A stretch of 64,000 nt of DNA from Puffinus mauretanicus (lineage: Eukaryota > Chordata > Aves > Procellariiformes > Procellariidae), in NCBI GenBank assembly GCA_023333565.1, contig JAJKFH010002994.1, forward strand, positions 372,001 to 436,000. The letters run 5' to 3'. A model generated the notes under the pieces. That model saw only the letters and a program-made list of their open reading frames with translations, was not told the DNA's origin and made no database searches. The position numbers were made by a program, and so were the translations under genes. The number at the start of each line of letters is the position of its first letter. Within the stretch, counting starts at the first letter, position 1. Shown here piece by piece: positions 24,101-35,541 of the stretch.

Positions 24101-27100
24101 AAAAAAAATTATTAAAAGAAATCGATAAATAAAAAAAAGTCGCTCAATTGAATCAAATTCTCCCAGGGGACGACGCAGCGGGGCTCTCGGAGAGGCAAGA
24201 TCGTGGCTCAGCCTGCATGGGGGGGGTGGGAAAAAAAAAAGCATTGATTTCCCTCATGTGCCTGATAACTCCAAGCTCTTTTAATTAACCAAGAGGAGGC
24301 CCAGTGGAAGATAGGGAGGTTAGTGCATTTAACTGCCAAACCTCTTCCTTGCTCCAGCACAGGCTGATATTCCAGCTCTGCCAAGACCACTTATTTCCCT
24401 CCTTCATAAACCCTCTCCTGATGGAGATGTGCTCTCTGACGGGGACGGTTCCTATACCGAAAGCAGCCCAGGAAGATGCCCCGTTTATCCAGCGCAGGAG
24501 CGGCATTTCATCTGAGAAGCTACGATGCAGCAGCCTTAGCCACGCGGGGAATTTTAATTACATTAAAATAAAGAAAAATGAATTTCCCCCAGCACCCGCC
24601 GGAGCCTCGATGGGGAGGTAGGACCCGGTGCCTCCCACTGGAAGTCTCTGCTGAGCAACAAACTCCCCAGATACTGGTTTTAAATCTAACAAATCCCCAA
24701 AGGAGCCCGCGGAGCTGCTCCCCGGGGCCGGTCCCTCCTGGGGCTCCGGGATTCGGAGCATCGCGGCTGCGGGAAGCAGAGATGCGATTTAGTTGCCGAA
24801 ACCTGCGCTGGATGCCTTGGGTGCCCGGGGTGGGACGAGGCCGGCGATGAGTGCTAAGCTGCAGGTTACCAACAATGGGTTCAGTTCCTATTTTTGGGGG
24901 GGAAAAACAAAAAAAAAAAAATTCCAAGACAGAACAGGAACTGCTTTTTCCCCTCCAGGACGTTTTGTTTCCGCCAGCCCCGGGGCCCCGGCGCTGCCTC
25001 GACATGCGTCTCGGGAATTTTTCCCTCTTGGTGTTTGCACGGGAGAAGGTCAGAAAGGAGGAGGCAGCTGCTTGGAAAGGAAAGAAAATACGGTGTTAAT
25101 TCACCGGTGAGCCAGAGAAGGGTCTTGTCCAGGAGGGCTCTTCCCTTTAAAGATTTAAAGACATGACCATAGTTTTTGTAGGGCCTACGCAAAAACAAAC
25201 CTGTGGGCTGCTGAAGCAAAAAGCCGTTTTCCTCCAGCTGTGCCGGGCTGGTGCCGCTTTTACAGCTGAATCATTTGCCAGATGGAAAGCAAGATGGGAT
25301 GAGGGGAGAAGGATGTAAACCAAAGCAGGGTGTGATCATAACAGGAGAGCAGACAATGTTCATAAAAGTTGCCATAAAATCATTTCAAAATTGATTTTTA
25401 GAGGCAAATCAAGATACACTAAAAAAATCCCTCTACGAGCACTCTCTTAAATGTTTCAAGAGCAGCAGTTGTTCCATTTTAACCTGAGTTTATTGCCCCT
25501 TTGGTGCAGCCGCCTCGCCAGCGCTGCTCCGTGCAGCCCGCGCCCACCGGGTTCACGGATCCTCCGAGCGTCGCGCCGTGGATGCGCTGGTTCCCCTCCA
25601 GCTGGGTCTCGCGCGGTCCCTGGGCCGAGGACCCCCCCCGAGCCAGCTCCCAGCGATGCGCGCCATCCGTACCAGTGCCGAGCCGCTCTCTAGAGACGCA
25701 CTTGAGTTTAAACTCCTGTTTTATATTTTATCGGGAGCGATGGGACGGTGAGGCGAGAGGCACGGACTAACACCAGCAGCGCCAAGGTTCATTTTGGTCT
25801 CCGAAAAATAGAAAATGCTGTTTAAAAATATGAACTATCCTGCTGTCCCCATGTATAATGTACAAATCCATCCCTCTACCAAACCGAGGGTTACCGGGGG
25901 TTCGGAGCACACCGAGACCCGCAGAGCCGCAGCCCCAGGTCCGTGCCCAGCACGATGGCTCGTGTTGGCCCAGCTTCGCTACCAGGGACTGAAACGCAAG
26001 CAGGAAAGTCTTGGAGAAGATGAAGTAAATGAGATTTTTCTTCCCTAGGTATTTAAAATAACCTGAGATTTCATTACCAGCGCATACAGCTAGTAAAGCC
26101 CCAGGGAACGGCTTATTATTTGCCCTGTGCTCTTCAGAGAGGAGAACGCGCAGCACAGCCAAGGCACAACCACGGCGTTAGCACAGCGCAGGGTTTGGCA
26201 GCGCAAGGCATCCCTTCGCTCAGCCCAGGAGCAAAGGCGGTCCCGCGGCGAGGAGGAGACCGAAGGTCTCATAATCCACATTTCTTCAGCAAACGGCTCC
26301 ACCACTCAGCCTTTCCCCCAGGAAAACAGGGACGACGTCTCCCTGCATCGCGTGTCGGGGGGGATGTGTGTGAGAAGGGGAGGGAGGACGCGCCGAGGAC
26401 AGGCTGCAATGAAAACTGGCTCCTGATTTTGAATCATAGAATCATTACGGTTGGAAAAGACCTCTAAGACCATCGAGTCCAACCGTTAACCCAGCATTGC
26501 CAAGCCCACCACCAAACCATGTCCCTAAGCGCCTCATCTACACGTCTTTTAAATACCTCCAGGGATGGGGACTCCACCACTTCCCTGGGCAGCCTGGTCC
26601 AAGGCCTGACCACTCTTTCCGTGAAGAAATTTCTCCTAATGTCCAATCTAAACCTCCCTTGGCGCAACTTGAGGCCATTTCCTCTCGTCCTATCGCTTGT
26701 TCCTTGGGAGAAGAGACCAACCCCCACCTCGCTACAACCTCCTTCAGCTTTCAGTGAAGCTTTCATTGAAATTAGAGAAGAAGAAAAGATGCAGGCAAGG
26801 AAAAGTGATGGTGTGGGTAATAATCATCATCATCATCATCAGTGTTCCTCTGCCCAGGAGGGGAAGTAGCTGGGGCTGGCTGGGAGGAGAGCTGCAAAGC
26901 CCATCCATGGCAGTGGTGCTCCAGCCCCGGAGGGCAACACCAGCGGCTTCTGTCCCCAGCATCAAAAAGCTGCATTGGAGGTGGCCTGGCAGATGCAAAA
27001 TTATTCCAAATGAATTATTATTTTTAAAAGGAAAAAAACCTGCTTTCAGAAAGTGGACTAGCGACCCTCTGAGATCTAAAGCACAAAGCCCAGGCAGCAA

Positions 27101-28387
27101 TCCCAGCCATACTGCTGCTGCGTGAGCCACCGGTCTGACACCTCTCTGCAACACGTTGGGAAGAGAAAAAACCACTGGATAGCCTGGACACCCCACTCTT
27201 GATGGGGGAATGAGGTTTTCCACCAAGATTGATGATATTTGGGGGCCAAAGGACCAGGCAGAGGCTTCAGCATCTCTCCCAAGGGCTGTGGGGAAGGAGG
27301 GGGCTATGCCCCGGGGAACGGCAGCAATTGGGGCTTGCAGGTTGGATGGGTTTCAACCACGCTGTCCCCTCCGTTGGCTTCTCAGCCACCTGGCACCAAA
27401 CCCTGCTCTGGACCAGAGCTGGATTTCATCCCAGCTCAGCAGTGGAAATAAGCAAAATCTCAAGCAAAGCCCAACTGCTGCTTGAATCGCTCAGAAAGAC
27501 AACAGCGGAGAAAAGCCAGGACTTACCTTTGGAGGGACGTAAAACTCGAGGAGGAACCTCTCTCCTTCCACCTTCACCGCTTTCCGGAGCAGGAGGCGGC
27601 ACTTCTGCCACTGCGAGCTCCCCACACAGTTCGTGTCGTCGGCCACCATGTAGCGCAGCGTTCCCTCCCTCTGGATGTCCACCAGCTCCACCTTGGAGGA
27701 GGGCACCTTGGACAGGCGCAGCTTGTGGGTCCATTTCTCCCGTGGGTCGCCAGGCTCCTTGCCCCCAGCTGGCCACGGCTCCCTCTCGGCTCTCCGGCCA
27801 CCCGGGGCAGCCTCGGCGCCCGGCTCCGGAGAGGACTTGCGATGCCACATCTCCTTCATACCATCCACCACGCACAAGCTCATGTTCCTCAAGGAGAAGC
27901 CTTTCTTGAACTTGGGCTTGGCGGCAGCGTGGATGGAGACGTCCTCCGAGCTGCGGGACTGGCCGTAGGAGGACACCTTGCGTGCCTGCGCCTGCTGCGC
28001 CGGGCTCAGGTACCGTCCGGCACCCAAGGGGGTGTCCATGCTGTCCAGGGACTCGGTGGACGTCTCCTCCTTCCTCGGGGTGACCTCACGCCCGTAGGGG
28101 ACGTGGCAGTTCTGCAGCCCCACGAAGGGCACGATGTTGTACTTGGTGGGGGAGTCGGACACGAACACCCGGCTGACCTCCAGGCTGAAGATGTCCAAGA
28201 AGTTGGCGGCGAAATGGTGGGAGAAGGAGGTCTCTGCTCCGGGGGTGTCGTAGTGGGGGTTCTCCTTCAGGAACTGGCAGAACTTCTGGGCGAAGTCAAC
28301 GGCGGCCGCTTGGGCGTGCAGCTCGCAGAACTCCCTCCAGTCGGGGAGCGGGGAGGAGGGCTCCTGGCACAGGGCATCGCCGTTCAT
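14855..28387 (-). CDS. SH2B2: SH2B2 (APS) adaptor protein, complete coding sequence
   Basis: Eight minus-strand exons (27527-28387, 23985-24086, 19883-19974, 17640-17734, 16927-17109, 16610-16803, 15653-15824, 14855-15168) splice in frame to about 670 codons; human forms are about 630-675. SH2B2/APS is a cytoplasmic adaptor recruited by its SH2 domain to activated insulin receptor, JAK2, KIT and similar kinases. It couples them to CBL. Seen here: the N-terminal dimerisation (phenylalanine-zipper) domain at about 16-72, the conserved [10 protein letters not shown] linker, a PH domain at about 233-346, the SH2 domain from Trp461 to about 556 with the FVIR phosphotyrosine-binding Arg489, and the C-terminal tail ending [10 protein letters not shown]. 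Tyr667 in that tail is the CBL-binding phosphosite of the family. The chosen ATG (MNGD) matches known orthologues, although the frame stays open upstream through the splice acceptor. It sits between CUX1/CASP and PRKRIP1. Confidence 0.96.
15653..15824 (-). CDS. SH2B2: SH2B2 coding exon 7 (second half of SH2 domain)
   Basis: Residues 510-566 plus one base of Asp567. It starts [19 protein letters not shown] and includes the [12 protein letters not shown] motif typical of the SH2B family, then [10 protein letters not shown]. The acceptor is CTTGCAG and the donor GTAGGT. Confidence 0.95.
16610..16803 (-). CDS. SH2B2: SH2B2 coding exon 6 (first half of SH2 domain)
   Basis: Completes Gly445 and encodes residues 446-509. 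After an acidic lead-in it begins the SH2 domain with [10 protein letters not shown], then carries [10 protein letters not shown] (the phosphotyrosine-binding Arg489) and [12 protein letters not shown]. The acceptor is GCGGCCAG, with only a modest pyrimidine tract. The donor is GTGGGT, phase 0. Confidence 0.93.
16927..17109 (-). CDS. SH2B2: SH2B2 coding exon 5 (linker before SH2)
   Basis: Completes Asp384 and encodes residues 385-444 plus one base of Gly445. It carries the conserved [20 protein letters not shown] and LQTLES motifs. The acceptor is CCCTTCCAG. The inferred donor is CAG|GTACCG at 16926. The frame also reads straight through the following 123-base intron. Confidence 0.88.
17110..19882 (-). 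other. SH2B2: SH2B2 introns 3 and 4
   Basis: Introns 17110-17639 and 17735-19882. They are GC-rich with no recognised repeat element. A plus-strand TATAAAAG at 18833-18840 is followed by GC-rich sequence, but no gene is recognisable downstream of it. Confidence 0.7.
17640..17734 (-). CDS. SH2B2: SH2B2 coding exon 4 (Cys-rich linker)
   Basis: Completes Gly352 and encodes residues 353-383 plus one base of Asp384. The acidic start DSGDDIEL is followed by a cysteine-rich stretch ([17 protein letters not shown]). The human orthologue has a comparable CTRGGCLASR...SCSCEL segment. The acceptor is CCCCCCAG and the donor GTAAGG. Confidence 0.93.
19883..19974 (-). CDS. SH2B2: SH2B2 coding exon 3 (C-terminal helix of PH domain)
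   Basis: Residues 322-351 plus two bases of Gly352. It encodes [20 protein letters not shown], the PH C-terminal helix with its invariant Trp. The acceptor is CCTGCAG and the donor GTAAGG. Confidence 0.95.
19975..23984 (-). other. SH2B2: SH2B2 intron 2
   Basis: About 4 kb between PH-domain exons. Nothing coding was recognised. It has a short A-rich run at about 21160-21178 and a local repeat of GTTATCGATGG at about 22175-22202. Confidence 0.7.
23985..24086 (-). CDS. SH2B2: SH2B2 coding exon 2 (PH domain)
   Basis: Residues 288-321, reading [19 protein letters not shown] to FVLK. It forms the middle strands of the PH domain. The acceptor is TTCCCCCCAG and the donor GTGAGA. Exactly 34 codons, phase 0 on both sides. 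Confidence 0.95.
24087..27526 (-). other. SH2B2: SH2B2 intron 1 (between coding exons 1 and 2)
   Basis: About 3.4 kb. It carries a 5'-truncated CR1 (26431-26750), a short ATC microsatellite (26823-26841) and A/T-rich stretches at about 25320-25460. No extra exon is recognised. Confidence 0.75.
26431..26750 (-). mobile_element. CR1 LINE, 3'-end fragment
   Basis: Read on the minus strand, this is the 3' end of a chicken-repeat-1 element. It finishes in the diagnostic octamer-like ATTCTATGATTC terminus (plus strand GAATCATAGAATCAT at 26431). The plus strand has the standard CR1 landmarks GGTTGGAAAAGACCTCTAAG, CATCGAGTCCAACC, CTCCAGGGATGGGGACTCCA and GGGCAGCCTGGTCCAAGGCC. It is 5' truncated at about 320 bases, as most avian CR1 copies are, and has no coding capacity of its own. 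Confidence 0.93.
27527..28387 (-). CDS. SH2B2: SH2B2 coding exon 1 (dimerisation domain and start of PH domain)
   Basis: Residues 1-287. It contains the [17 protein letters not shown] helix of the dimerisation domain (from residue 16), a central low-complexity linker with an RSSEDVS motif, the [18 protein letters not shown] block, and the first PH-domain strands ([35 protein letters not shown]). The donor is GTAAGT at 27526-27521, phase 0. The real exon extends 27 bases 5' of the ATG to acceptor TCCCCGCAG (exon start 28414), so translation begins in the second exon. Confidence 0.96.
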
Positions 28388-28414
28388 GGCTGCCCCATTC
28401 CACCTGCCGGCGGG
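28388..28414 (-). other. SH2B2: SH2B2 5' UTR segment in exon 2
   Basis: Twenty-seven bases lie between a strong acceptor (CCCTTGTCCCCGCAG ending at 28415) and the ATG at 28387. This implies at least one upstream non-coding exon. Confidence 0.75.
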
Positions 28415-29684
28415 CTGCGGGGACAAGGGGACAGCGTCAGCGCGGGCACGGACGAGGACACAGCCAACCCACCCCGCGCGGCCGTGCCCCCCTGCAAACG
28501 GGGCTCCACGATGTAGGAGCAGGTCTGCAGCCCCAGAAACGCTGTGGGAAAGTGGTTTTGCTCCGTTCCCTCTCCACCTCGTACGCCGGAAAAAATCTTG
28601 GCCCCGGCAGCAGCCATAAATTGTACTTATTTTACGATTATGACCATGCAAAAGCATTATTGATTTCTCATAAAACCGCTAAGGACTCCCCAACCGGAGG
28701 AGCCCAGGGGGATTCGCCTTCAGGATTTCTCTCGCCCGTGTGTTCTGCCTGGGCACGGCAGCAGCTCCCCCACGGGGTGCGGCAGCACCGGGCATCCCAG
28801 AGGGACCCGCACGGGCGCACAGGGCAGCACCCTCAGCACCCTCCCCTCCGCACCCAGCAGCCGGTCCTTCTCCATCCGTATTTCTGTCCTGATCCTTTGT
28901 CACATCAATTTTGGTTTGTGTTTTTTTTTTTTTTTTGAAGAGACATGGAAGTGCTGCTTTGGTTGGCAAGGACCGAACCCGACAATTCCCAGGCTTTATA
29001 GACCAAACCCTCCTTGGTGACATCTCACCCGGGGCAGGCACTGCTCGTGTCCCCCCGGCCCTCCCTGTCCGGTCACATCTCCGTCAGACCGAGCTGAGCT
29101 GCCGGAGCCGTGCAGGAGCTCAGCCCCTGCCCCTCGCCCTCCCCGCTGAGCATCAGGCACCGCGGCGTAATGGATAACCCCGGGACGGGTCCTCGGCAGA
29201 CACCAATGAGTAGGTAGGGCACAAGGGAATAAAAGAAGGCAGATCCAGGAGCCCACCAGAAGTTGAAGGCAGCTGAAGATGAGACACGCACACCCACGGG
29301 AGAAGCACCGCTTTGCCCGACCTCCACGGGACCCTCTCCCAGCCACGGGACTCGCAGGGGCACGTGTGCATCCCCGGCTTTGGGCTTACGCTGCACTTCC
29401 CAAACCTCTACCGAGCTTTGGGCAGCTTGAACCACCTCCGTGGGGAGACCCCAGCAGCGATCCCATCTCAAAAATCACTTCCCAGTGCCGAGACCGCTTG
29501 TGCCTGCTGGTGATGGCGAGCCTTCCCCAGTGAGCAACTGGGGCACCGCTCAGCCCATGTCCCCAGATTCATGGTCCGTATGTCCAGACAGCCCTCCTTC
29601 CCCTCCGAGGGCAGCGGTTCGGCTAATCCACCTCAGCCGGCTCAAAAACAGAGCCCAGGGGTGCCTGCGGCTGCCACGCTCCAG

Positions 29685-29758
29685 CCAGGGACCATGCCTG
29701 GGGACAGCCAGGGACCATGCCTGGGGACAGCCAGGGACCATGCCTGGGGACAGCCAGG
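29685..29758. repeat. 23-bp tandem repeat, 3.2 copies
   Basis: Three perfect back-to-back copies of CCAGGGACCATGCCTGGGGA+CAG (29685-29707, 29708-29730, 29731-29753) plus a partial fourth. Perfect identity suggests recent or actively homogenised duplication. Confidence 0.92.
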
Positions 29759-32700
29759 CTTCTGGAAGGATGGGACATTTCCCCCAAATTTTGCTTTCTC
29801 CATTCACAGAGCAGCTTTTTTGCTGGCAAGGGATTACTCCTGCTAATAAATCACACCCAGGAACCTGCCAGCAGCTTACGTGGTCAGTAATTAATTACCA
29901 CTCGGATGAACTGCACAAGCCACGGGATTGGGGCGGGCATCGGGGACTGGGCTCACCCGCTCCTCATCCTCCAGACCCTGACCACATCGGTCACCAGGCC
30001 GCAGGCAGGACCGAGCCCCAAAAGCTATGATCTGGAGCAGCAGCAGCAGCCAGGAGCCGGTTGCCGTTTCCCCAACACATCCCTACGGAGACGAGACGTT
30101 GCCTGGCTCGCCAGCAAGAAACATCGGAGCTCTCCGGGAGCACCTCCGCCCCTGGAAGCAGCTCTCAAACCCCCTCAAACAGGGAGAAACTCTCACAGGC
30201 AACAAAAGGGCTCGATGGAAAGAGAAACCCTGATTTGCTTGAGAGTCAGAACCAGGGGAGCTTGGCTTCTCCGCTGGCTCGTAAGGACCATGCAGCTTTC
30301 CCCTTGGCAGCATCTCTGCCCCACACACGTGGCATCTTCCACCTTCGAGATAGGGACGCTGCTCGGTGTCCCGGCTGTGCCAGGGAGGCGGTGAGGACAG
30401 GGCACACACGTGGCCATCGGGGACCCGCGCTGGCCCCTCACGTCCCGCAGTGCCATCACCGGTCCCCGGCAGAGCTTCAGCCCCTGCAGAAATCCCCGGC
30501 ATCGCAGGGCTTTCCCCGAGAGCCCAGCAGGTCCTGCTCGCGAGGATCCATGCCAGCTGGGAAAAAAACCCATCCCTGCAGTTTAAGAGCGGTGTCTGAA
30601 TTTCCCCAAGAGACAACGGGGAAGAAAACGCAAAGCTGTTTGTTACCTGCCCAGCAAATGCAATTCCTACTTCTCCATCCATCACCGAGCAGAGAATTTA
30701 AATGCTCAGCTCGTGGCGGCAGCGACTGCTCTTCGGCTTTAAAATTCACAGCTCCAGCTCCCCGCCACTGCCCCGGGAGCTGCCCTGGCACCAAGCAACG
30801 GGCCAGGAGTATTTGGGCTCGGGGAAGACAGGGGAGATGATTCCCTGCCGATCCAAGCGGGCACGGTGGGAGCAAGGGAAGGGGAAAGGGTGCAAAGGGA
30901 AAAGAGTGGAAAGGGGCTTGGGGGGGGAAGAGAAAGCCCCAGGGCGATGGGTTTAATTGCATCTGCCAGAAGGGAGCAGCTTGGCTTTGCCCCAGGTGTC
31001 GATCCCTGGGGCTTTGCTGGTGTCCCCCCGCCACGGATGGGGGGAGAACGTTCCTCCCATCCATCTCTCCAGGAGGGACCGGTGGTACGGAGTGGGGCCT
31101 GCCTGCCCGAAGCTGAGGGGTGGCAAGCCAAGATGCAATGGACTTAGAGAGATTAAGGGAAAAGAAAAGAAGGAAAAAAAAAAAAAAAGGGCAAAAAAAG
31201 GCACTTCAAAAAAAGATAAAGCCCCAAACAAAAAGCCTCGTCACCCAGGCACCGCAGCCGGGCTCAGGCTCGGTGACACGCACACAGAGGCATCACACCA
31301 CCTTCCTTTCATCTGCACGGGGATGACAGACTTTAAAAGGCCAATTTATAAAAATGAAGCCTAGAGGAGAGACATCTGGCAGGGCTGAGGCGGCGGCGGG
31401 GGGGTTACCAACCCCTGCCCAGGACCCCACGGCGGAGGCTGGGAGCAGGCGGGGGGGGCTGGGAGCAGCCCCCCAGGACCGCAGAGCCATCGCCGCCCCG
31501 GCACCCACCCGGCACGTAGGCATTCACCTGATTTCAGCGGGAAGCCGGCTCTCAATTATCTCCGTAGATTTACCTTTAATCTCGGTGCCTCCGCTCCCCT
31601 CCATACCAACAGCACTGCCCCACTTCTCGAAATAACTTATCATGGCACAGACAGCATCCCCGGGCAGAGCGGTGGAAGCGAAGACGAAAAGAAGCTCAAG
31701 ATGAAAATAAGCAGCAAATCTGCAATTGTTTTTTTTTTTTTTGGAAAGCAAGGGCCATCGGCTTCCAGCCCAGCTTACCGAGGGTTGCAGCGTGCTCCTG
31801 GGCACCTTTTGAAGGAGCCAGATCCCTTTGGAGGTGCTATCAGACAAGTCCAGAATGGGCTCAGGGGCCACGGCCTCGAGAGGACAGACATATGAATATA
31901 GAAAACGAGGAGGTTTGTTGTCAAAGGGAAGCCGCAGAGTGGCAACCAAGCCATCGGACTGGTGACGGGCTCCTAACCCACCTGCACGAGTCCCCAGACA
32001 CCTCCCAGGGCAGAGCTGTGCCCGCTGCTGCTGTCACTCGGGAGAGCAAGTCAAGGTTTAAGAAGGAAGGAAAAAAAAAAAAAACACCACAACAAACCCA
32101 CACAGGATTTCTGGGGATCGGCCAAGTGGAAACCCAGGTTGCAATCGCAGGCGAGAGCCAGCCGCTGGCAGCGATGTTATGACAACCTCTCCCAATAAGC
32201 CGTGCTGACGTGTCCCCTGCACCGGGGACGCGTGTCGGCACGCACAAATAGAAAGATCTGAAAGTCGAAGTAAGCTCCTGACCTCAAGAAGAAATGAAAT
32301 TTAAACTGTCAGCAGAAGGGCAAGAGACCAGGGGAAAAAAAAAAAAAAAAAGCTCTGGTGAAGCAGGAGTCAGGGAGCAACGACAAAGCCACCAGGATTT
32401 GCTGAACCAGAGACTTGGGGAGGAACCAACATCTAATGAGGTGTTAATAACCCGAACACGCAACGCTGGTCATGGGATAGCCAGAACAGCCAGCCCAGCA
32501 CTCGCCCCGAGGGCTTTATTTAAGGAAACAACCCTAATAAAGAGATGTTCCCCTTCGCCCGGCACACTGCAGCCAAAGCCATCCGAAATTCAACGGGAAA
32601 AAAAATACTGTCCGATGGAGGCTGGGGGAGGCAAGCCTGCATCCCTCCACCTCCGCCCGCACCGGAGAGCTCCCGGGCTCACACGTGCGCCTGGCTGGGA

Positions 32701-34407
32701 GCAGGGAAGGGCAGGAGAGGAAGAGCCTGCCCGGAAAGGTGTGCGGCAAAGCCCTGGCTCACGGGGAAGGAGGTCCCCAGCGCGGTCCCAGCTGTCCCAG
32801 TCCAGCAAGCTGCTCGGTTTCCAGCAAAATCGATGCCACCCAAAGCCCCGCCTGGCGATCCCACAGGAACGGCGTGAGGAAACCCAGGCACCTGCTCCCC
32901 CAGAAAAGCGCCTGACCTCAGCGTGCTGGGCCAGGGGAGATCCCCGAGTCACGAGCAAGTCCGAGAGCAAGGCGACACCTCCCCGGCCCCCCGGCAGCAG
33001 GCTGCGAGGTGATGCTGCTGGCAGGCAGGCAGGTCCTGGCAGGCAGGCAGCCCCTCTGGCAGCTCGCAAGGGAGCCTGGCGCCTGCCTGCGCAGCCCCCA
33101 GGCGCTGCCTGCCCCGGGCAGACGGGGAAAACAGCTAAAATTGGGATGGGGACTGTCCTCGGGGACGGCGGGGCAGAGCGAGCGGCATACGGGGCTCAGA
33201 GCTGATGGGAGAAGGGAAGCAAGCACATCATCTTTGCTCTTACTGTGCCGGCCAAAAGGGATGGGGGACCCCTCAGCTACGGAGCTGACACCCCCCCTTC
33301 CACAGCAGACACCTGAAGCATGCAAAGACCAAGTGACCTCCTCCCGGGAGCTTCCTTTGCCACCTCCAGGAGCTGGGAAGGGGCCATGACCCATCAGAGC
33401 TTTAACCAGACATAGAGGCTGAGCTTAGGAAGAGAAAGCTGTAGTGCAGAAAAGCAAAAGTTATCTGCCCATGTGCGTTACGCATCCCTCCAGACCCACC
33501 AACCATCCCCACCGCAGCCCCACGGTGGGAGAAGCTGATTGCTCTCTGTACTCTTCATTACTCCATGCACTATTTATACCCTATAGATCTTAAATCAGAC
33601 CAGCTGTCTGAATCAGATAGAAATGGAAACTATCTTTGTTCCTCTCATTTACTGTCCATCCCACTAAAATATTAATTGAACAGTATTTTGGCCTCAAATT
33701 TAATGGTCAAACCACCCTCCTTGAACCAATCCCCCATTAAATGCATGCTTTGACTCCCTGCCCAGACACACTACAGGGTCCTCCTGTCATCTGGAGCCTA
33801 GAAAATATTTGTCAGGAGTGAAAAGGCTTCTCAGGTCTTTTTCCGCTGCCCGATGAGGGATCCCTCCAGCCGCAGCGTTAGCTGGAGCGGCTCTCCAAAC
33901 AGATGCCCCCAAAAGCACCCAGCAGCGCTGGATGCCCACCTTCCAGCGCAGGGTTGCGGGGCGCAGGCGCTGAAGGGAGATGTCTTCAAAAGAGAAAATG
34001 GCCAAGAAATGACCCTTTTTCCCAGCCTCTTGCGCATATGAGAGTCTCCCCATGGCTCTGCGTGCAATCCCCCCATTCTGCGTCCCAGTGCCCACCCTGC
34101 AGGAACTGATGCACCCGCAAACACACCAGGCTTTGGGGGCCGCATCCTGCCCGCAGCAGTGCAGCCCGAACGCAGCTCCAGCCCTGCCGTTGACTTACTG
34201 AGCGAGTCCCCAGCCTGCGGCACCGCTCACCCTGCGCCGGGGGACCCGCTCCCGGCCGGCACCCCTGGGTGCTGGAGGGGGGACACAGACACTCCTCTTT
34301 CCCACAGCAGCCAGTCTGCCAAGACCAGCCAGGCAGAGCTCAGGGCCATGACAGCCCCCCAGCAAAACCTGAGATTTTCCCCATTTCCCACTATTCTGAC
34401 CAACTTT

Positions 34408-35541
34408 GAATCATAGCATGGTTTGGGTTGGAAGGGACCTTTAAAGGTCACGCAGTGACATCTTCAACTCGATCAGGTTGCTCAGAGCCCCGTCCAACCT
34501 GACCTGCAATGTTCCCAGGGATGGGGCATCGACCACCTCCCTGGGCAACCTGCTCCAGTGTCTCACCGCCCTCATTGTAAAAAATTTCTTCCTTGTATCT
34601 AGTCTGAATCTCCCCTCTTTTAGTTTAAAACCATTCCCCCTTGTCCTGTCGCAACAGGCCCTGCTAAAAAGTCTCTCCCCATCTTTCTTATAAGCCCCCT
34701 TTAAGTACTGAAAGGCCGCAATAAGGTCTCCCCGAAGCCTTCTCCTCTCCAGGCTGAACAACCCCAACTCTCTCGGCCTTTCTTCATAGCAGAGCCGTTC
34801 CATCTCCTGATCATCTTCGTGGCCTCCTCTGGACCCGCTCCAACAGGTCCACGTCCTTCTCGTGCTGAGGACCCCCGAGCTGGACGCAGCACTGCAGGTG
34901 GGGTCTCCCCAGAGCAGAGCAGAGGGGCAGAATCCCCTCGCTCGCCCTGCCGGCCACGCTGCTGGTGATGCAGCCCAGGATAGGGTTGGCCTTCTGGGCT
35001 GCCAGCGCACATTGCCGGCTCGTGTCCAGCTTTTCCTCCACCGGTACCCCAAGTCCTTCTTGGCAGGGCTGCTCTCCATCCCTCCATCCCCCAGCCGGGG
35101 TTGATGCCGGGGCTTGTCCCGACCCAGGTGCAGGACCTTGCACTTGGCCTTTTTGAACCTCATGAGGTTCACACGGGTCCACTTCTCGAGCTTGTCCAGG
35201 TCCCTCTGGATGGCATCCCGTCCCTCAGGCGTGTCGACCGCGCCACTCAGCTTGGTGTCATCTGCAAACTTGCTGAGGGTGCACTCGATCCCACTGTCTA
35301 CGTCATTGATGAAGATATTAAACAGTACTGGTCCCAGTACTGACCCCTGCGGGACACCACTCATCACCGATCTCCATCTGGACATCGAGCCGTTGACCAC
35401 TACCTTCTGGATGCGACCATCCATCCAATTCCTCACCCACCGCACAGTCCACCCATCAAATCCATAGCTCTCCAGTTTAGAGAGAAGGATGTTGTGGGCA
35501 ACCGTGCCAAAGGCCTTACAGAGGTCCAGACAGACGACAAT
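34408..35541 (-). mobile_element. CR1 LINE, 3' part with reverse-transcriptase remnant
   Basis: A 1.1-kb CR1 copy in minus orientation, truncated at its 5' end (35541) and finishing with the CR1 terminus (plus strand GAATCATAGCATGG at 34408). The frame from about 35445 encodes the RT palm of CR1 ORF2: [19 protein letters not shown] and the catalytic FADDTKL motif, followed by the LDKLEKW and [17 protein letters not shown] blocks typical of avian CR1. After about residue 130 the sense frame shifts (the family-like sequence continues in another frame). The ORF is therefore broken, and the 5' RT half, endonuclease and ORF1 are missing. It is a dead insertion in SH2B2 intron 1. Confidence 0.95.
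34441..35445 (-). pseudogene. Broken CR1 ORF2 (reverse transcriptase) fragment
   Basis: A 334-codon open frame inside the CR1. The first ~130 codons read as authentic CR1 RT, including the FADD active site and thumb-proximal motifs. The middle is out of the CR1 frame, and the end returns to CR1-like sequence ([31 protein letters not shown] blocks). This pattern means at least two compensating indels. It is not expected to make an active enzyme. Confidence 0.85.

Noticed and set aside
27482..28516. 344-codon plus-strand open frame
   Set aside because: Exact antisense shadow of SH2B2 coding exon 1.
34408..35541. Endogenous retrovirus as the source of the reverse-transcriptase motif
   Set aside because: The RT motifs, 5' truncation and octamer-type 3' end are those of a CR1 non-LTR element. 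No LTR, gag, protease or env sequence is seen anywhere in the window.
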